A stretch of 9,553 bases of DNA from CAYUYV01 sp964474635 (lineage in GTDB: Bacteria > Pseudomonadota > Alphaproteobacteria > JAJFIK01), in contig CAYYTT010000150.1 of NCBI GenBank assembly GCA_964474635.1, forward strand, positions 1-9,553. Reading direction: 5' to 3'. The notes beneath the pieces were generated by a model, which worked only from the letters and a program-made list of their open reading frames with translations, did no database searches and was not told the origin of the DNA. The position numbers and the translations under genes are program-made. Shown here piece by piece: positions 6,854-9,553 of this stretch. Each line of letters begins with the position of its first letter. Positions within the stretch are counted from its first letter, which is position 1.

Positions 6854-6949
6854 AGCGCCAAAAAATCCGATGGGCGCGCGTGAGCGGAACAAAAAACAGA
6901 GCAGCGGCGCGCTGGCCTCAGACTGATCTGGATTGCCCGCCCGCTGCTC
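6854..6949 (-). repeat. Intergenic repeat element, copy B
   Basis: This is the second copy of the element at 1122-1216. On +, the shared blocks are AGCGCC (6854), TCCGAT (6866), TGAGCG (6881), AACAAAA (6888), GCAGCGG (6901), CAGACTGATC (6919) and CCGCTGC (6941). The distance from the loop block to the second stem arm is 22 nt in both copies. As with copy A, it lies between the 3' ends of two convergent genes and is oriented so that its terminator serves the minus-strand gene. Sequence between the blocks has diverged considerably. Confidence 0.7.
6888..6949 (-). terminator. Intrinsic terminator of icd
   Basis: On the minus strand, GAGCAGCGG (6949-6941) pairs with CCGCTGCTC (6907-6899), a 9-bp GC-rich stem. 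TG and then a run of six T (6896-6891) and GTT follow. An inner CAGA/TCTG pairing and GGC/GCC pairing extend the loop structure. The hairpin begins 83 nt after the icd stop. This is the best-formed rho-independent terminator in the window. Confidence 0.8.
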
Positions 6950-6977
6950 CACGCGCCGGCGTCAAATGACGAGAAGC

Positions 6978-7012
6978 CCGCGCAGGGGCGTCGTGGCAAG
7001 ACCCCTGCGCGG
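6978..7012 (-). other. 11-bp perfect stem-loop in the icd 3' UTR
   Basis: CCGCGCAGGGG (6978-6988) and CCCCTGCGCGG (7002-7012) are perfect inverted repeats around a 13-nt loop. The structure starts 20 nt after the icd stop codon and precedes the U-tract terminator. It has no T tract on either strand. It may protect the mRNA 3' end or assist termination. Confidence 0.5.
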
Positions 7013-7032
7013 ATGTGCTTGGATTTGGCGGC

Positions 7033-8247
7033 TTAGCCCATGGCTTGCTGGAAGCGTTCGTCGATCTTCTCGATATAGCCTTCCGTGGACAGCCAGCCCT
7101 GCTGGTCACCAATCAGAAGTGCCAGATCCTTTGTCATGAAGCCCGCCTCGATGGTGCCGACGACGGTGTCCTCAAGGGTCTGGGCAAAGCGGATCAGATC
7201 CGGGTTCTCATCGAGCTTGCCGCGATGGGCCAGACCGCGCGTCCAGGCAAAGATCGACGCCGTGGAGTTGGTGCTCGTCGCCTGACCCTTCTGGTGCTGA
7301 CGATAGTGGCGGGTCACGGTGCCGTGGGCGGCTTCGGCCTCCACCGTGCGTCCATCGGGCGTCATCAGCACGGAGGTCATCAGGCCAAGCGAGCCAAAGC
7401 CCTGCGCGACCGTGTCGGACTGCACGTCGCCGTCATAATTCTTACAGGCCCAAATGAACTTGCCGTCCCATTTGAGGGCGGCGGCCACCATGTCATCGAT
7501 CAGGCGGTGTTCGTAATCAATGCCCTTGGCCTTGAAGGCTTCGGCGAATTCCGCCTCGAAGACCTCTTGGAACAGATCCTTGAAGCGACCGTCATAGGCC
7601 TTCAGGATCGTATTCTTCGTGGACAGATAAACCGGCCAGCCGCGATCAAGACCGTAATTCATGCAGGCGCGGGCGAAATCCCGGATGGAGTCATCCAGAT
7701 TGTACATGCCCATAGCGACGCCGCCGCCGGGGAAGTTGAAGACGTCGAAATGCATGGGCTCGCCGCCGTCGTCCGGCGTGAAGGTCATGGTCAGCTTGCC
7801 CTTGCCCGGCACCACGAAGTCGGTGGCGCGGTACTGGTCGCCGAAGGCATGACGGCCGATCACGATCGGGTTGGTCCAGCCGGGCACAAGACGCGGTACA
7901 TTGCGGCAGATGATCGGCTCACGGAAGACCGTGCCGCCGAGGATGTTGCGGATGGTGCCGTTGGGCGAGCGCCACATTTTTTTCAGGTCGAATTCCTCAA
8001 CCCGCGCCTCATCCGGCGTAATCGTGGCGCATTTCACGCCCACGCCATGCTCGCGAATGGCATTGGCGGCATCGATGGTCACCTGGTCATCGGTCTTGTC
8101 GCGATACTCCACGCCCAGATCGTAGTAGTGCAGATCGATATCGAGATAAGGCAGGATCAATTTCTGCTTAATCAAATCCCAAATGATGCGGGTCATTTCA
8201 TCGCCGTCGAGTTCCACGACGGGGTTTGCGACCTTAATCTTGCTCAT
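7033..8247 (-). CDS. icd: NADP-dependent isocitrate dehydrogenase (homodimeric, type II)
   Basis: This enzyme oxidatively decarboxylates isocitrate to 2-oxoglutarate with NADP+ in the TCA cycle, in the cytosol. The 404 residues correspond to the eukaryote-like homodimeric class common in Alphaproteobacteria, not the E. coli class. Visible landmarks agree with the human IDH1 numbering almost one for one: the substrate loop SPNGTIRN with R100, then R109, R132 in GRHAFGDQY with Y139, K211, the metal-binding Asp cluster D251/D252 and D274/D278 (NYDGDVQSD), and the NADP-binding HGTVTRHYR at 308-316. The ATG is preceded by AGGAG at an 8-nt spacing. It is monocistronic: its own leader faces trmJ and it has a strong terminator. 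The long leader (about 157 nt if the predicted promoter is right) carries overlapping hairpins. Nothing in the protein is unusual. Confidence 0.98.
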   Translation of the reverse strand: MSKIKVANPVVELDGDEMTRIIWDLIKQKLILPYLDIDLHYYDLGVEYRDKTDDQVTIDAANAIREHGVGVKCATITPDEARVEEFDLKKMWRSPNGTIRNILGGTVFREPIICRNVPRLVPGWTNPIVIGRHAFGDQYRATDFVVPGKGKLTMTFTPDDGGEPMHFDVFNFPGGGVAMGMYNLDDSIRDFARACMNYGLDRGWPVYLSTKNTILKAYDGRFKDLFQEVFEAEFAEAFKAKGIDYEHRLIDDMVAAALKWDGKFIWACKNYDGDVQSDTVAQGFGSLGLMTSVLMTPDGRTVEAEAAHGTVTRHYRQHQKGQATSTNSTASIFAWTRGLAHRGKLDENPDLIRFAQTLEDTVVGTIEAGFMTKDLALLIGDQQGWLSTEGYIEKIDERFQQAMG

Positions 8248-8360
8248 CCTGTTGGCTCCTGCGGGCAGTCAGTCTAAAGAAGGACTAAAAGGCGGCGCGG
8301 CCCAAGGCGGGGCGAGTGGGCCAGCCATCGGGCGAGCCGACCTTTTGGGGCGTTCTTTGC

Positions 8361-8389
8361 CCGGCCGTCTCGGCCGGCGGCCCCGCCGG
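8361..8389 (-). other. Two mutually exclusive hairpins upstream of icd
   Basis: CCGGCCG (8361-8367) pairs with CGGCCGG (8371-8377) across TCT. CCGGCGG (8374-8380) pairs with CCGCCGG (8383-8389) across CC, which in practice means a 6-bp stem with a 4-nt loop. The two share CCGG at 8374-8377, so they cannot both form. They lie 114-142 nt before icd and 158-186 nt before trmJ. They are on the icd leader side of the candidate promoter. The strand of action is inferred. Confidence 0.45.
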
Positions 8390-8439
8390 TGGGCATCGCT
8401 TGCCAGAAGTTCTATAGCATCGGGGTGACCGGCGGGGAA
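8390..8439. promoter_or_regulatory. Candidate bidirectional promoter for icd and trmJ
   Basis: Toward trmJ, TGGGCA (8390-8395), a 17-bp spacer and TATAGC (8413-8418) each match four of six sigma70 consensus positions. Toward icd, an extended -10 TGCTATAGA reads on the minus strand over 8419-8411; a poor TTCCCC (8439-8434) lies 17 bp upstream of it. The near-palindromic CTATAG core serves both directions. This would give leaders of about 157 nt for icd and 122 nt for trmJ. It is a motif match only. Confidence 0.33.
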
Positions 8440-8546
8440 ACGACGCGCCAAAAGCGGGCCGCGCGGTCCATATTCAACCACCTCCAGCGTTCAACCGTTC
8501 CCCCGCGCTTTACGTCCCCCACGCTCAACAGTCGAGGACCCGGACC

Positions 8547-9347
8547 ATGGCAGGGACAGACCACACCCGTGACGCCGTTCTTGGCGGACCATCAATGATT
8601 CTGGTCAAGCCCCAAATGGGCGAGAACATCGGGGCGGCGGCCCGGGCCATGTACAATTTCGGATTGACGGACCTGCGCCTGGTCGCGCCCCGCGACGGCT
8701 GGCCTAGCGAAAAAGCCGTCGCCATGGCCTCCGGCGCCACGCCGGTAATTGATGCCACGCAAATTGTGGAAACAACCGAGGCGGCCGTCGGCGCGCTGCA
8801 CCACGTCTATGCCACGACGGCGCGCGACCGCTACATGATCAAACCGGTGATGACGGCGGCCGAAGCCGCCACGGACATGCGAGCCCGGGCCGAGGCCGGA
8901 CAGAAAGTGGGCGTTTTGTTCGGCGGTGAACGCTCCGGCCTCGACAATGACGATGTGGCGCTCGCCGACACGATTATCACCATTCCCGTGAACCCGGCCT
9001 TTGCCTCCATCAACCTTGCCCAGGCCGTCCTTTTGGTGGGCTATGAGTGGTTTCAGCACCAAAACCGGGCTCAGGACCCTGCGCAGCCGCTTTACGACGC
9101 GCCGCCAGCCACACGGGACGAGCTGTTTGGCTTTTTTGAGCATCTGGAGCGGGCCCTCGACGATGCGGGCTTCCTGTTTCCCCTGGAAAAGCGGCCCATC
9201 ATGGTGCGCAACCTGCGCAATATGTGGCACCGAGTGGCCCTGACCCACCAGGATATTCAGACGCTGCGCGGGATTATCGTGGCGCTGCAGCGGGCCGATC
9301 CCGTGACCGGGCTGCGCACTGTGCCGCCAAAGGCCTCCGGGGATTGA
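8547..9347 (+). CDS. trmJ: TrmJ-type tRNA 2'-O-methyltransferase (SpoU/TrmH superfamily)
   Basis: This S-adenosylmethionine-dependent enzyme methylates a ribose 2'-hydroxyl of tRNA. In characterised TrmJ proteins the target is nucleotide 32 of the anticodon loop. The 266-residue protein has the SPOUT trefoil-knot motifs in order: motif 1, GENIGAAARAMYNFGL (25-40) with N27 and catalytic R33; motif 2, VLFGGERSGL (123-132) with E128 and R129; motif 3, IPVNPAFASINLAQAV (146-161) with S154 and N156. A helical C-terminal extension (about 185-250) is typical of TrmJ and shorter in TrmL. The ATG has GAGG nine bases upstream. It diverges from icd. rpsD follows 140 nt downstream in the same direction, an arrangement I associate with Alphaproteobacteria. 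TrmJ rather than another SpoU member is inferred from length and C-terminal sequence. Confidence 0.92.
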   Translation: MAGTDHTRDAVLGGPSMILVKPQMGENIGAAARAMYNFGLTDLRLVAPRDGWPSEKAVAMASGATPVIDATQIVETTEAAVGALHHVYATTARDRYMIKPVMTAAEAATDMRARAEAGQKVGVLFGGERSGLDNDDVALADTIITIPVNPAFASINLAQAVLLVGYEWFQHQNRAQDPAQPLYDAPPATRDELFGFFEHLERALDDAGFLFPLEKRPIMVRNLRNMWHRVALTHQDIQTLRGIIVALQRADPVTGLRTVPPKASGD

Positions 9348-9375
9348 CCCCCGCGCTCCACCGGGCTATGTCCCG

Positions 9376-9405
9376 CCCTCACTTGAGGGGAAGCGTCCTT
9401 TCAAG
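9376..9405 (+). other. Overlapping hairpins in the trmJ-rpsD gap
   Basis: CTTGAGGGG (9382-9390) can pair with CCTTTCAAG (9397-9405), nine pairs including two G-U, around a 6-nt loop. The shorter CCCTC (9376-9380)/GAGGG (9385-9389) hairpin competes for the same bases. The structure ends 82 nt before the rpsD ATG. It may be a weak trmJ terminator or an rpsD leader element. No T tract follows. No clear promoter was found in the gap. Confidence 0.35.
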
Positions 9406-9487
9406 ATGACGGGTGGCATGGGAACCGCCGTTGAAATCGCCTCGAAACTGGGTTCGGGGCCGGCCCATGCCTTAGAGGAAAAGTGTT

Positions 9488-9553
9488 ATGTCGAGACGTG
9501 AGTCGGCGAAGTACAAAATTGACCGCCGCATGGGCCAAAACATCTGGGGTCGC
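9488..9553 (+). CDS. rpsD: 30S ribosomal protein S4, 3' partial
   Basis: Only the first 22 codons are present before the right edge. The visible peptide starts MSRRESAKYKIDRRMG and continues to QNIWGR. This is the characteristic N-terminus of alphaproteobacterial S4, which usually has about 205 residues. S4 binds 16S rRNA early in small-subunit assembly and helps maintain decoding accuracy. GAGGA at 9475-9479, eight bases before the ATG, supports the start. The gene is separate from the ribosomal-protein operon in this layout, because its upstream neighbour is trmJ. In other bacteria S4 represses its own translation through an mRNA leader; whether the hairpins at 9376-9405 do so here is unknown. 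Confidence 0.96.
   Translation, partial: MSRRESAKYKIDRRMGQNIWGR

Noticed and set aside
7015..8277. A 420-codon open frame on + antisense to icd
   Set aside because: It mirrors the icd gene almost exactly, and its His/Gly/Asp-rich product resembles no family. It is a codon-bias shadow.
9383..9409. TTGAGG with a nearby AGATGA as an rpsD promoter
   Set aside because: The spacer is only 15 bp, the -10 match is poor, and the bases overlap a better-supported hairpin.

Overview
The window looks like the chromosome of a GC-rich alphaproteobacterium. The clues are a TrmJ-type tRNA methyltransferase directly upstream of rpsD, an S4 N-terminus of alphaproteobacterial type, a eukaryote-like homodimeric NADP-isocitrate dehydrogenase, and uniformly GC-rich coding sequence on both strands. 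No rRNA, tRNA, CRISPR array, insertion sequence or phage gene was seen. The placement within Alphaproteobacteria is inferred from gene content only.

Layout, left to right. (1) A Tet-type MFS drug/proton antiporter, cut by the left edge, on +. (2) Facing it on -, an unrecognised 239-residue protein with a possible helix-turn-helix and an Ala/Gly-rich amphipathic tail. (3) Divergent from it on +, a PaaI-like hotdog thioesterase. (4) Facing the thioesterase on -, a two-gene operon: a 755-residue fusion of an MDR dehydrogenase and a Gfo/Idh/MocA oxidoreductase, then a HAD-UbiA fusion whose prenyltransferase metal motifs are degenerate. (5) Divergent from the operon on +, a 61-residue lipoprotein. 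(6) Facing that on -, icd. (7) Divergent from icd on +, trmJ, then the first 22 codons of rpsD.

The genes form a housekeeping right half (icd, trmJ, rpsD) and a more accessory left half. The clearest functional unit is the oxidoreductase/HAD-UbiA operon. The gene pair suggests remodelling of a sugar or lipid-linked intermediate, but no substrate can be read from the sequence.

The least expected structure is a diverged element of about 95 bp present twice, in two different convergent intergenic regions. It carries a minus-strand intrinsic terminator whose loop and downstream flanks are conserved along with the stem. Other noncoding structure: a perfect 17-bp palindrome in the divergent region between the operon and the lipoprotein; two mutually exclusive hairpins and a possible bidirectional promoter between icd and trmJ; a long hairpin after icd; and overlapping hairpins in front of rpsD. 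No gap between genes exceeds 300 bp.
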